Origin: Rhabdophis nuchalis
Taxonomy: Eukaryota > Chordata > Lepidosauria > Squamata > Natricidae
Assembly (NCBI GenBank): GCA_039707465.1
Contig: CM077658.1
Location: 18,959,732 to 19,023,731, forward strand
DNA length: 64,000 nt
Reading direction: 5' to 3'
In this document: positions 20,291 through 31,394 of the stretch, piece after piece
How positions within the stretch are numbered: position 1 is the stretch's first letter
How the letters are laid out: each line of letters starts with the position of its first letter
Program-made: the position numbers and the translations under genes
Notes under the pieces: model-generated
Databases searched by the model: none
Seen by the model: only the letters and a program-made list of their open reading frames with translations
Told to the model about the DNA's origin: nothing

Positions 20291-20555
20291 GAATAGTGGG
20301 ATTCAATTTTTTTTTACTACTGGTTATGTGGGCATGTCTTGGTGGGCGTGGTGTGTCTTGTGGGGCGTGGCTTGGGTGTGGTAGGGGAAGGTTACTGCAA
20401 CATTCCCATTTCCTCCAGATCAGCTGGGACTCGGGAGGCAAAGATAGATGGGGGCGGGGCCAGTTTGAAGTGGTATTTAGCAATTCTCCGAACTACTCAA
20501 CATTTCCGCTACCGGTTCTCCAGAACTGGTCAGAACCCGCTGAACACCACCTCTG
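20291..20555 (+). mobile_element. hAT MITE with perfect 8-bp TSD
   Basis: Related along its length to 848-1111. It is flanked by ATTAGGAG at 20283-20290 and 20556-20563. The right end is CACCACCTCTG; the left end reads GAATAGTGGGATTCAA, so its first base has drifted from the canonical C. Confidence 0.93.
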
Positions 20556-20621
20556 ATTAGGAGACTGGGAGTTCTAGTTTTGCCTTAAGCATGAAGGGCA
20601 GCTGGTGATTTTGGGCCAGAC

Positions 20622-20746
20622 CAGTGGTGGGTTTCCAATTTTTTTACTACCTTCTACGCATGTGTCGGGGCAGGTGGGTGGAGCCTCCTGCCACAGCTAT
20701 TACTGGTTCGGCCGATCCGAGCCAAACTGGTAGCAACCCACCTCTG
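20622..20746 (+). mobile_element. Short hAT MITE with perfect 8-bp TSD
   Basis: 125 bp, starts CAGTGGTGGGTTTCCAA and ends GCAACCCACCTCTG. The TSD GGCCAGAC lies at 20614-20621 and 20747-20754. It is the second hAT in the same SINE-67 copy. Confidence 0.93.
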
Positions 20747-20885
20747 GGCCAGACCCTCACTCTCAGCCCAACTTAGCTCATGGGCTTGTTGTTATGGGGA
20801 AAATAGGAGGAGAAAGTTGTGTTAGATATGTTTGCTACTTTGAGTTATTTGTCAAAATAATGAAGGCGGGATATAAGTAAATTAT

Positions 20886-21511
20886 CCTAGAATAGCTCAG
20901 TGCTTTCCCCCCTCAAAAAATAAAGCAGATGAGAATTCTGCCCCTATTTAATTAGGGTGAGACAATCCTTGCATGTTCCCTTACGAATCCTTAACCGCCA
21001 ATAAAACATGTCCACATTTCCCCCCACAAAGCATGTCCATTTCTCCCTCCCCCGAGGGTGGCCTCTGCATGTTTATGGCTCAGAGCGATGTGTGAACCCA
21101 AACAGCCTGTGACCAACAGCCTGCTTTGAGAAAACGGGGCCTGCTGGTTCATTTGTTTGTGTTCTGGACAGATGGCATCCAGAAACATCTTGAGAGATGA
21201 AAGGCCTCCAACATCCTGACCCAGTTTGCCACCAAGCCCCTTTAGAAGGGCTCTCGTAATGGGAAACACTGGAAGAGCTGGCCAGAGTGATTCATGCTTT
21301 TCTCAAACAACACTTAATTGTCCACATGTGTTTAAGTTTTCTTGAAACTCCAAAGCTGGCGGCAGGCAGAGAGGGAGAAACTCGGCTGGATGGGTTTAAA
21401 AGGAAGGCCAAGTTCCATTAAAAGAAAAAAGGGAGAAAAAAGCCCACATAAATTTTCATCCAAATTGCAAAACTGAATGGAAAAAATAATCTCTGGATAT
21501 GCAATTATAAA
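20886..21511. other. Intergenic, nothing recognised
   Basis: No repeat or exon recognised. Balanced composition and single-copy look. Confidence 0.4.
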
Positions 21512-21672
21512 GGTGACGGTAAAGGTTCCCCTCCCACATATGTGCTAGTCATTCCTGACTCTAGGGGGCGGTGCTCCATCTCTGTTTTAAAGCCGAAGAG
21601 CCAGTGCTGTCTGAAAGCGTCTCCATGGTCATGTGGCTGGCATGACTAAATGCTGAAGGTGCACGGAACGCT
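21512..21672 (-). mobile_element. SINE-A, 5'-truncated copy
   Basis: Left part GTAAAGGTTCCCCTCCCACA, CTCTAGGGGGCGGTGCTCC, GTCATGTGGCTGGCATGAC. It stops after GCACGGAACGCT, so the tRNA-like head is missing. Confidence 0.88.
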
Positions 21673-23311
21673 AAATAAATGCACAATACCAACAGCAGAT
21701 TCTTCCAACGTGGTAGAGAGGAAAGATTTGGTTTCCAGTTTCAATTCAGAGAGCAGATTAGATTAGTTCTCTTGCACAGACTCAGAACTACATAGGTAAG
21801 CCATGCCCAGACTTCTTACTTAAGTTTCTGTTTCCAAATAAGCCTCATAAGCCGCTGACCTTGGTACCATGTCTCTGCCAGTTCATGAATATTCTGACAG
21901 CTTGAACTTAGTCTAAAATTTGGTCTTGGTTCATCTGAAGAGAAGATGGCTTGAAACTTCTTAGGCTTTTCTCCATTTTTGCATAATTCTTAAGAAAAAG
22001 AGCAGTGGCTTCAAAATCTTTGCTGAAACCCAATTAAAGTGATGCCCCTTCTTCTATCACCCTTATGAGTTTTGCCGGATTTATTCTACTTTCTTCTAGC
22101 TACAGTAGAGGAACGTTGGTTTCAAGCCAGATTTTGGAAGATTTTTTTCATATGCCTGTTTTGCTGGCCCACATCACCCTTCATTCATCACTCAGCATCT
22201 TTACTTGCGACTTCTTCCAACAAAAAGAAGATGTGCTGCGATTCTAGTAGGGAGGGTGTTTTTTTTTTTTTGTACAATTCTTCTGTAAGGGCACCAGGTT
22301 TCAGCCTTTGGGGAAGGGTGGGGGTGGATCAAAGCACCGCCTCCCTGGGAGCACCTTCAAGCTTTCTCCAAGTTCCGTGACACAAGCTGTACCCGTCCAC
22401 CTGGAAACAATGATTACAAAGCACCATCATCAGTCATTCTCTTTCTCCTTCTGCTCTCCGTGCACAAAACACAAGAGGTGGAGAAGATCAAGGAACAGAG
22501 AAGTGTCTTTGGAAGGAAACAGGAGGCAAGGCAAAATCCATCCCTTTTTCAGTTGAGGAAGAACTTGATGTTCACTGCGCGTCTCCTATGAATATTCTGC
22601 CATCTTATTCTGCCTCAAAGGGAGGCCAACTTCATGCAGCCGAGGACTTGTCCCATCTCCTCTTTGCATATTTCTCCTGTTTCTGTTTCAAGACCCCCAT
22701 AGGTTCCGTGAGAGAGCGTGACTGCGTTTCTTGTTTCACTGAACCATCATTTATTGAATTCACCCAATGTTCTGGGTTCCCATGACACAGTGAACTGTGA
22801 AATAATCGTAAGGGCTAGTCATCCAGGCTCTTCTTCTGGTGGTGAAGTTTTCATTGGAGGATGAATCGGAGCCTTCCGATCTGGACGTCCCAGAAGAGCA
22901 ACTGCATGAAGGGATCCTGGTGTGGAGCCAGGGAAACAAAGACTCTAAAAATGTTAATTTGAATTCAGAGTCCCCATACGATTCCAAATCCCACAGGGGG
23001 AAACTCTAATCCTAGGGAGTGGAAGTGGCTAAAGGCTGACACCCAGTTGAGAAGGTTTAGATGAGAAACAGGCCTTTTGCAAGAATGGATAGACTTCAGT
23101 AGAGAACTACTTGCAGAGAACATAATCTTAGAACCGTTTTCTTAAAAATTCTCATACTCAGATTAGCTATTGAATGACTGAACGACAGACCCCAGTTCTC
23201 TGAAAGTTGATTTCTAGACACACACACACACCCCTCCGGATTATCACTTTGTAGGTTTGTTATGTTTTAAAAGTAATCGATCCTGGCTTCCTGACTATCT
23301 ATACATATGTT
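21673..23311. other. Intergenic, mostly single-copy
   Basis: No gene recognised. It contains a T-run near 22258-22271 and a short CA run at 23218-23231. Short open frames show no family resemblance. Confidence 0.4.
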
Positions 23312-23843
23312 CAGGGATGGGATTCAGCTGGTTCGCACTGGTTCGGGCAAACCAGATGTTAATTTTGCATCTGGTTTGCTGAACTGGTTGTTGCAAGGAC
23401 CAGCTAGCCCCACCTGGCCCTCCCCTCCAATGCGCCTGTTCATCATGCCAGATAAGTGCAAGGCCTGTGCAAAGGCTCTGGGAGGGTGAAAAATGGGCCT
23501 CCCAGAAGTCCGGAAATGGGTCCATTTTCGGAGGGCCTCTTGAGCTCAGGGGAGGCCTTTTTGTCCTCCAAAGGCTCAGCAAAAGCCTCTGGAGCCTGGG
23601 GAGAGTGAAAAATGGGCTTCCTGGAAGTACCAGAAGTCCAAAAACGGGCCTGTTTCCGACCTCCAGAAAGCCTCTGGAGCCCGGGGGAGGCTGTTTTTGC
23701 CCTCCCAGAAGCTTGGGAAAAGCCTCTGGAGCCTGGGGAGAGTGAACACACAGGAGACTGAGTTAGCTACACCCACCTTGGCCACGCCCACACAGCAACT
23801 GGGCAGAGAACCAGTTGGTAACGTTTTTTCAATCCCACCCCTG
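23312..23843. mobile_element. Long hAT-like non-autonomous element
   Basis: Starts CAGGGATGGGATTCAGC and ends TTCAATCCCACCCCTG, with the inverted-repeat wording of the hAT family. The interior of about 500 bp contains repeated phrases such as GTGAAAAATGGGC and GAGCCTGGGGAGAGTGAA, pointing to internal duplication. No clean TSD is visible. Confidence 0.7.
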
Positions 23844-24735
23844 CTTGTTGTCAGAATGTTTTTAATCATTGGCTTGCCTAGCCTGCTGCAAGACACGTTT
23901 AGGGTACATTTAGCATGTGAAATTTCAATACTGTGTACTAATATTAGGGCTTCATTGTACTAAGAAGTGTGAAATACAACAACATATATCTTGATGTTAA
24001 TTAAGATAATAGAACCCAGCCTCCCACGGGGTGCTGCCTTCCAAATTTGTTTGAATCTCAAATTCTAGCATTGTTGTAAGCTGGGAACTTTTGAAGACTT
24101 ACCCTCTCAATATATCTGGATGCCATCAATCTGGGGAAGACAAGTGTGGATCTATGTGTAGTCCCACCCCTGTCCCATGCTCACAGTTGCTCTGATCATG
24201 CCGCAAGTGATTTATTCAGCCAGTTAGATTCCCACGGTGTTCATTTATGGAAAGAAGAAGCAGGCAGAAAAACAAGAATGAAGCTGGGACATGGATGTTC
24301 AGATAAGGATTATTAAGCCATCAAGCCAAGTCAATCCTCCCACATCCCAAATGCATACCCCAAATAACATCATCACAGTTGGTTGCACAGTCAGCCAGAT
24401 GTTGTCACGATGAGGATGAGGATGATTATGTACCCAACCATGTGAAATCACAGCTGCCAGTTATTTGCTGGTGTTGGCTTCATATTCACAGGGTTCTTTC
24501 CAAGAATGTCATCATATATCAGCATAGCACAGATCCAAGAAGTGTGGTCTTTTGGTAATCGACAGATGGAAATTTCGTCAATGCGCAGATTTCCCAAGCA
24601 CTAGCCAAGATTTTTTTGGGGCATGGCCGCTAACCAAGGTTGATGATGCCATAATCTTTCAACTTCAATTTTCATTCAGTTTAGTCAAAGTTTACAATGT
24701 ATTCAATTTTACTCAGTTATTACTACGTGCGGATA
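23844..24735. other. Intergenic, nothing recognised
   Basis: No exon or repeat recognised. Confidence 0.4.
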
Positions 24736-24739
24736 GACT

Positions 24740-24840
24740 TCAATTTTGCAGTGGAACTGCAAAACACTGCGCTACTCCGCCCCGAGTCCCTTCGGGGAGA
24801 GGGGGCGGTCTAGAAATCTAATAAAATAAAAAAAATAATA
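24740..24840 (+). mobile_element. L2-type LINE 3' end
   Basis: CTCCGCCCCGAGTCCCTTCG and GGGGGCGGTCTAGAAATC followed by an AATAA-rich tail match the terminal hairpin-like 3' end of L2 elements (compare the - strand 3' ends at 15061 and 38495). Confidence 0.65.
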
Positions 24841-25734
24841 AATACTCGGCACATTGTATATTTTAAGAAGGTCCTTGGCTGGTATTGAGGATACAGGGCA
24901 GCAACCCGTATCAACCATTAGCACCAGTCAATGGAATTTGTGATGTGTTTTTGAATGTTCAGTTGACCGAGTTTCATGTTTAATGAATAAAGTATAACAA
25001 CAACAACAACAACAATAACAAATAAATAATTATGGGCATGCTTGTAAGTTGAAATGACCTCTAAAAGTCTTATTCCTTTGTGGACATAGCAGCTTGTTTA
25101 TTCTCTGCTAACCCATTCATTGTCTAGGAATCCCTGCCGCTCTTCCCAGCATGCATTGCTGGGTGACCCTTACACTCTGGCAGTGATTAATTGTCTTAAT
25201 GTCATCACAATCACCTTGCTTTTTCAGATGCTTGCTGGCTTCAGCCTCCCTGAAGTGACAACAGCCCTAACCGCAAGCAGTTGAGCTTTGAGTTGAGTTT
25301 TGCTTCCCCTTGTTAAAAATTCCACCTGGTATCCTGGATACTGCAGAGACCCAGCTAGAAATGCATGTAGTCAATAACCTGACTTAGGAAGGATGTGTGA
25401 ATTCACTCAGAAGCATTCCGTGATGATTTTTGCCCCTGTCTGGGGTCGAGAGAGAGCCATCTTTTTTCTTCCTGTATCATTTGTATCTACTACGTTGAAG
25501 TTCTCATGTTTGATTTTAAGCCACATTGTGATTGGCTTGGTTCTGGCTGAATATTTTCTGGATCCAGTCATTAGTCAAGCAGGTTTAGAGCCTAAACTTC
25601 GTGCAAACCCTGTGATAGTTTAGTTAATAAGCTAGGGTTGAATATAGTTTATTGAACACACATAAGAAATATATGGTTTAATCTCAACATGCAAGCTCAA
25701 CTCACGTGAAAGCAACGTGATTATGGATCCTCCT
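24841..25734. other. Intergenic with (CAA)n run
   Basis: A (CAA)n-type run near 24998-25022. Otherwise nothing recognised. Confidence 0.4.
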
Positions 25735-25910
25735 TTTTCTTCTTTTTCCTCTTCCTCCCCTCCTCTTCCTCTCCTCCTCCACTTCTTCTTCCTCTTCTTC
25801 CTTTTCTTCCTCTTCCTCCCCTTCACCTCTTCTCCCCCTCCTCCTCCTCCTTTTTTTTCTTCTTCTTCATCCTCTTCCTCTTTTCCTCCACCTCTTCTTC
25901 CTCTTCTTTG
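25735..25910. repeat. Polypyrimidine tract, TCC/TTC mixture
   Basis: About 175 bp of pyrimidines on the + strand with irregular CTT, CCT and TTCC units. The Lys/Glu/Gly open frame on the - strand is an artefact. Confidence 0.95.
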
Positions 25911-25959
25911 AACAGATAAATATATTGGAAAAGTGATTTGCAAATTTGTCGCACTAGAT

Positions 25960-26184
25960 CAGTGATAGTCAACCTGGTCCCTACCGCCTACTAGTGGGTG
26001 TTTCAACTTCCATGGTGGGCGTAGGGGTTTTGTCCCATACTGAAGCATTTTCCTTTTTTTAATTTAATCGACTTCCGTATTTTATAAATCACCATTACTG
26101 TGGAACCGGTGGGCGGTTAGAAAATTTTACTACTAACAGAGATGCAAAAGTAGGCAGTAGGTATAAAAAGGTTGACTACCCCTG
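25960..26184. mobile_element. hAT MITE with perfect 8-bp TSD
   Basis: Starts CAGTGATAGTCAACCTGG and ends AAAAAGGTTGACTACCCCTG. CACTAGAT lies at 25952-25959 and 26185-26192. A subfamily distinct from 20291-20555. Confidence 0.95.
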
Positions 26185-26192
26185 CACTAGAT

Positions 26193-27010
26193 TGTCCATT
26201 TCTAGACTGATGAAGTGACTGAGGAATACCTGTGGTCCACCCATCTTTCTTCACGGCAACAACAGTTTGTTGATCCTAACCAAAGTCTATTTGTGAAAAC
26301 AAAATAAGAAGCGACAGATTTCACCAAGTGACCTTGGGGCTTGTCTGGCTCTCAATGTTGTGATAGGCTTGAGGGGATATCTACAAATGTTTGAAGAAAA
26401 TAATAAAAACTTTGAGGAGGATAATTTTCAAGGCCAAAGATAAGGAAAGCATGGAAAAGGAAACCATAAAACGATGGTGATAGCTGTTTGGAAAATGAAA
26501 GTTTTTCCTTTTTCCCAAATAAGGACTTAAGGAGACAGGGACAATAAAGGCAAATATAACTGCTTACCTTCACCTCCCACCCTTCCAATTCTCCATCCTT
26601 GACTTCGTGGCACACTTTAGGTGTTAAAAATGTTCTAAGCTTCAAGTTTCAAAATGTTTATATCAGGTATTCAAAGGGCATGTTTTTTTGCTCTTGTGTA
26701 AATTGAGAATTCCCACCTCAGGCCTGGATTAAGAAAAGGATGTAAAAAATGTAGCAGACGAAAAAGAGACAGTTCCTCTGTTCAATCTACGGTGAAGGAG
26801 AGAAGGGGGGGGGGCGAAATCATAGCGGAACCTTGCAAAATGTTAAAAACAGTGAAACCTTTGACATTTTGATGCTGACACCCAGACATTTTAGGATTGT
26901 TTCTCTTCAGGTAACCGAGCATATTTCCAGAGCTAAAGAACTTACAACCGCTCCATTTTGAGAAGGTTTGTGAAGCCATGTTGTCCACAAGACATCTAGG
27001 AAAGAAAGAT
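26193..27010. other. Intergenic, nothing recognised
   Basis: A poly-G run lies near 26805-26814. No exon recognised. Confidence 0.4.
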
Positions 27011-27011
27011 A

Positions 27012-27364
27012 AAAAGGTAAAGGTTCCCCTTGCACATATGTGCTAGTTGTTCCTGACTCTAGGGGGCGATGCTCATCTCCGTTTCAAAGCCAAAGAGCCA
27101 GCGCTGTCTGAAGACGTCTCCGTGGTCATGTGGCCAGCATGACTAAACGCCAAAGGTGCACGGAACACTGTTACACTTCGCATCAAAAGTGGCCCATATT
27201 TACTACTTGCATTTTTTACGTGCTTTCAAACTGCTAGGTTGGCAGAAGCTGGGACAAGTAACGGGAGCTCACTCCATTATGTGGTGCTAGGGATTCAAAC
27301 CACCGAACTGCCAACCTTTCTGATCGACAAGCTCAGTGTCTTAGCCATTGAGCCACTTCAGCAA
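27012..27364 (-). mobile_element. SINE-A copy
   Basis: Complete or nearly so: GGTAAAGGTTCCCCTTGC at the left, CTAGGGGGCGATGCTCATC, GTCATGTGGCCAGCATGAC, GGGATTCAAACCACCGAAC (B box) and TTAGCCATTGAGCCACTTC (A box). AAAGATAA occurs on both sides (near 27005 and 27367), a possible short TSD. Confidence 0.92.
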
Positions 27365-27404
27365 ATAAAGATAAGAGACGAATAAGATCTTGGAGTTCAG
27401 CTAA

Positions 27405-27855
27405 TGTTCTGCCCCCACTGACGGATACAAGATTGGCTGCTTGCCACTATCTCCCTTGGCTGCGAGTCTTAATTTCACGTAACAAAGACAAAGATTGTTC
27501 AGACGTGACTAACCAAAATGTACAAGAAGTTGTCATCAATGTAATGACTCCTCCTCCCAGCCTTCCTTATAAACTCTCTTGGGAGGGGCCATTCATTAAC
27601 CAGCTGAGTCCAATTCAGGGCCTCCGAGCTCGCTTCTGGCATAACTGTTGCCTCCTCTTCTCAGCCCTGCGTAATCTAACATCAGGGACAAACTGGCTCT
27701 GACCCTCCACACTACTCCAAGACCAAGGCACCTCCTGGTGGCCAACCAGGCTCTCTGCTTCCTCAAGGTCTCCCTCTTCCTCCCGAGCAGACTCATAGGA
27801 CTCCTCACTAGAAGAGTCCATCAGCAGCTCATCCGGAACCGGCTGGGCCACAACA
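27405..27855 (-). mobile_element. Solo LTR-B with 5-bp TSD
   Basis: 451 bp starting TGTTCTGCCC and ending CCACAACA (reverse orientation), flanked by GCTAA (27400-27404) and GCCAA (27856-27860). In sense orientation it has a TATA-like TTTATAAGG. The internal sequence differs from LTR-A although the ends and architecture are similar. No internal gene region is adjacent, so it is a solo LTR. Confidence 0.75.
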
Positions 27856-27929
27856 GCCAAGCACATGTGTGTCTTCACTAATATTCTACTTTACAATGGG
27901 TTGAATGGAATTTAAAGACAGTTGTTTTC

Positions 27930-28346
27930 TTGTAGGTGTTTCATTACCCAACTAAGGAACAACATCACCAACTTCTACAGCACTGATAGGGCATGCCACT
28001 ATTATATAAAATGAGAACAAACCCCACTCCATTCTAGCACTGATGATGTTACCTAGTTGGGTAAGGAAACATTTTAAAAACCCCAACCAAGTTCAGAGAA
28101 CACCAAGGACCCCACAGTCTTCTTCCTCCTCCTCGCCCCAAATCCCAATTCTCTTCTAGTACTGATGATGTCACCTGGTTTAGATCATAAAACGCCTGCA
28201 AGAAAACAAGCAACCTCAGAGAGCACCAAAAACCTCAGGGTATTTTTCCTCCTCCTCTTCATAAATCCCAATTGTCTTCTAGCACTGAAGATGTTACCTA
28301 GCTAGGTCACGTAACATCTTCAAGAAAACAACCAAGCTCACAGAAC
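27930..28346 (+). repeat. Three tandem PLE/HH-like units, about 122 bp each
   Basis: ACTGATGATG or ACTGAAGATG starts at 28039, 28161 and 28284 (spacings 122 and 123 bp). Each is followed by a TTACC-type arm, a GAAAC-like block, CAAGAAAACAA, CTCAGAGAGCACCAA and a TCC-rich run. The first unit keeps CTGATGA, a TTACC/GGTAA stem and GAAAC. The second and third are degenerate. The arrangement resembles the hammerhead-ribozyme repeats reported from Penelope-like elements, but no reverse transcriptase is present here. Confidence 0.6.
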
Positions 28347-28352
28347 ATGAAG

Positions 28353-28592
28353 CCACAGTGGCACAGTGCTTAGAGTGCAATACTGCAGGCTACTTCTGCT
28401 GTCTGCCGGCTGACTGCAGTTCGACAGTTCAAATCTCATTAGGCTCAAGGCTGACTCAGCCTTCCATCCTTCCGAGGTGGGTAAAATGAGGACCCAAATT
28501 GTTGGGGGCAAGAGGCTGACTCTGTAAACCACTTAGAGAGGGCTGTAAAGCACTGTGAAGTGGTATATACAATAAGTCTAAGTGCTATTGCT
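28353..28592 (+). mobile_element. SINE-B copy
   Basis: GTGGCACAGTGCTTAGAGTG, CTTCCATCCTTCCGAGGTGG, GTAAAATGAGGACCC, GGTATATACAATAAGTC. ATGAAG flanks both ends (28347-28352 and 28593-28598), a possible short TSD. Inserted beside the PLE/HH-like array. Confidence 0.88.
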
Positions 28593-28598
28593 ATGAAG

Positions 28599-29607
28599 GG
28601 CCCTGTAGTTCAACCCTGAACTACAAATATCCCATCTGAATCTAAGGATTAGGTAGAATGGTTAATTACAATGGTTAACGTCGCCCTTGGGCAGCACTCA
28701 CAATGCTTCATATTAATTAGACTGAAACACAATCGAATTTAGAGTTGGTTCTGCCCACTACTGTTTTCTAAACTTGCTTCTGTCTTCAAAGCCCAAAAGA
28801 ATTCCGGGGGAAATTGTAAGCGAGTGTTTTTTAAACAAGGGGATGCTATCACACACACTTACTTCCCCTTCGCTTCCTCCTTACATGGGAATTCCTCCAG
28901 CTGAGCTCCCACAGGAGTGCAAGGAAGAGGACCGATCTCAACAAAAAAAAGGGCCTTTTCAGCCAAAACGCTTTCCAATCAGAGCGGCCAACTTTCCTAA
29001 GACCATTATTCTTTGGATGAGGAACATGCCTGCTTTCGCTTGAAACTGCATTTTGATCTGAATTGGCTGCACAAACAAAATGGGACCCTCAAGGTTTCCT
29101 AGGCATGATTTAAAAAAGAGGGGGGAAAACCCCAATCTGCAACATTTTTGCGGTTGTTTTCCATTCCAAATTAGGACATTTGTTTAGAAGGGAACTGGAA
29201 ATGTTATTCCGAAGAAGAGCGCAAAATCCTTCCGAGGCCTACCCTATCTTGCGCACTTCTCTTTTAAACTGTTAATTCCTCTGCAGAGGCAACAAAGCAA
29301 TGGCCCAGAGGAATGCTTCATGTGGAATTATTTAATTTCGATGAACAAAGCGCTACTTTTAGCTGGGAAAAATGTTCCCGCCGAGTCCTAGGGAAAAAAA
29401 GAGAGAGAGAGAAAAGGCGTTCTGAAGGAGGATGACATCACCACTTTCACACAGCAAGACTTGCCCTTCCCTTGCGGGGTGAAGATTAGTAGCACATCTG
29501 AACCCAGGGCAAATTCTTGGGAAGCAAAGGATGGGTGGGTTTCCTCAGGGAATCGGCATTGATTCCGCAAAGCCCGTCTGCCATCTTGTTTTGGCTCTTC
29601 CATCCAT
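28599..29607. promoter_or_regulatory. Single-copy block, candidate conserved non-coding DNA
   Basis: No recognised repeat. It has homeobox-like TTAATTA words (28661, 28715) and SOX-like ACAATGG words. Open frames are short and unrecognised. The regulatory role is inference. Confidence 0.28.
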
Positions 29608-29665
29608 TTGACAGGGTGGCGCAGTGGTTGGAATACAGCACTCAGTCCTGAAGGCCTAGATTGTT
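29608..29665 (+). mobile_element. SINE-B head fragment
   Basis: AGGGTGGCGCAGTGGTTGG is the A-box region of SINE-B. Only about 55 bp remain. Confidence 0.5.
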
Positions 29666-30230
29666 GGAAATGGAAAGGTAAAACATAGCAGATTTAATAT
29701 GCATCGAGCAAGCTTCACTTCACATTTGTGGTTTGTGTCAATGAGTGTTTTCATCCTTTGTAGTGGGTGAAGGGAAGAAGAAACAGCAGGATTGGAACTC
29801 ACGGAAGGAAGAGAGGGATATATCTTTCGTGTCCGTTTTATATTCTTTTAATAATAATATTTCACTCTGCACATGTTTCTCCAGTGACTCTCGGAAATGA
29901 TCTCATTGGGTGATATATAAATAATTTGGAGAAAATCTTCCGACTTTTACCTTCTACACCACTCATTTACAGTTTCTCGGGGGGCCCCCAGAGGTAAAGA
30001 AAATACTTTCCCAACTCTTTAAAACTCTGGTGTAGGTAGAGCTTTCCCCTTCCTCCCACAAGTATTCTCCTGCAGCAGAGATCCAAGGGACTATTTCTCC
30101 AGGCATGAGGTTATTGATTGCTTTCTAAGACAGTAAAAAGACTTTTTTTTGAGATTTTTTGTTTGTTTTGGTCTTTCTAGTAAATGTCCTGAGTTCCAAA
30201 ATGTATTGGAGAAGCAATGAATGGAAAAGA
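29666..30230. other. Intergenic, nothing recognised
   Basis: No exon or repeat recognised. Confidence 0.4.
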
Positions 30231-30235
30231 GGCAG

Positions 30236-30829
30236 TGTTCTGACCTAGGCTTCCTTAAAAAGCAAGAAGCAAAATCTTGGCCCTGACAAAACCTCTTTTA
30301 TTTACAAGTCTGTGAATTTCTTTCATGCACAGTCAGCAAGGCTTGGCAAACAGTCTTTGAGAGGAATGTTTATCAACACGAACCTTATCTCACTTGGTGA
30401 GCTGCCAGATAACTAGTTTCCAAATGCCGGGCAAGGCAACACTCGGCACATAATCTCTTATAGTCACAAACAGGACTTTCCACTCTTGAAACGACCGAAG
30501 GAACGAATTGTCTCCTGCCAAAGCCCACTCCCCGTTCACTCCTTTATTTCCTATGGGAGGGGCCAATCACCTCCAAGGTGTGGCTTTACTCTTAAGTCGA
30601 CCGGCTTTCTTAGTTGTTCTTGTCTTCTGGCAGCTCTGCGCATGCGCATAGTGGGAACGGGCTCCAGCTGTTCCTCTGCCTCACTGCTATCTAGCTCCCT
30701 TTCTGCCTCCAACACAGAGCCCTCATCTGAGCTTTCCTCAGACCCCAGGATTGGCCCATGTTCCTCCCCAACATCCTCACTTTTCCAACTCTACTGCTAG
30801 CTCCAGCTGGCCGCTGGCGGACCACAACA
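30236..30829 (-). mobile_element. Solo LTR-A with perfect 5-bp TSD
   Basis: 594 bp, TGTTCTGACC to ACCACAACA, flanked by GGCAG at 30231-30235 and 30830-30834. In sense (-) orientation it runs from a GC-rich U3-like part, through a GGAAATAAAGG TATA-like box, to a terminal region with an AATAAAAGAGG polyadenylation-like signal. No coding region is attached, so it arose by LTR-LTR recombination. The 5-bp TSD fits Ty3/gypsy or some endogenous retroviruses; the family is not resolved. Confidence 0.88.
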
Positions 30830-30834
30830 GGCAG

Positions 30835-31390
30835 ATCAGTTTGACTCAATGCTGATGGAACAAGGTGGGAATTGTGATGGGTCGGCTGAATGCCAATGGG
30901 TTATGAATTATGAAACTGCTTTTCATTAAGTTGGAGGAACATGGCTGACCCAGAAATCCCTCTATCCCACAACATGATAACTAGGCCAGTTGTCGGAGCA
31001 TTTCTTTACTTCGCAAAATTGTTTGGCGGGCTTCCATTTCTCCTTTCCCCATTTGTCCTTTCCTTTTCCATTTATGGTGGCACCTTCAGGACCAGTGAAG
31101 GACAAAAATTAGCTGGAAATTTGCTGACCTGATCCTCTGACAGCCCTTATATTTATTTTCGAGCAAGACTTACGAATCAAGTGACATAATTCTCACAGCT
31201 CTTGTTAAATAGGATCCTCCATACATAGAAATATGATGTCATCCCATTCATCAACTGCTTGTAGCATCAGCCATGGTTGAAGTCCTTTCAATGGACTTTC
31301 CAGATTACAAGCCTCTTGTCCCATTAATCAGTCCGGAGATATTGTGAGAATCTGGAGTCCTTATTTTTGTGAGAAAAAGCCCAACCCTGA
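30835..31390. other. Intergenic, nothing recognised
   Basis: No exon or repeat recognised. Confidence 0.4.
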
Positions 31391-31394
31391 TGGA

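Larger units (their letters stand above)
20160..20885 (+). mobile_element. SINE-67 (MIR/CORE-like) with two 67-bp units and two hAT insertions
   Basis: Phrases TGACTTTGGGCCAATGACC, GAGACAGTGAGTTCTAGTCC and GCCTTAGGCATGAAAGCCAG are repeated as GAGACTGGGAGTTCTAGTTT and following from 20561. A MIR/CORE-like 3' part follows (CAGCCCAACTTAGC, GGGCTTGTTGTTATGG, TTGAGTTATTTGTC, GGCGGGATATAAGTAA). Removing the hAT at 20291-20555 and its 8-bp duplication leaves the two core units 67 bp apart (20561-20221-273). Confidence 0.85.

Noticed and set aside
23312..23843. Target-site duplication of the long hAT-like element
   Set aside because: Flanking 8-mers (CATATGTT and CTTGTTGT) do not match, so no TSD is claimed.
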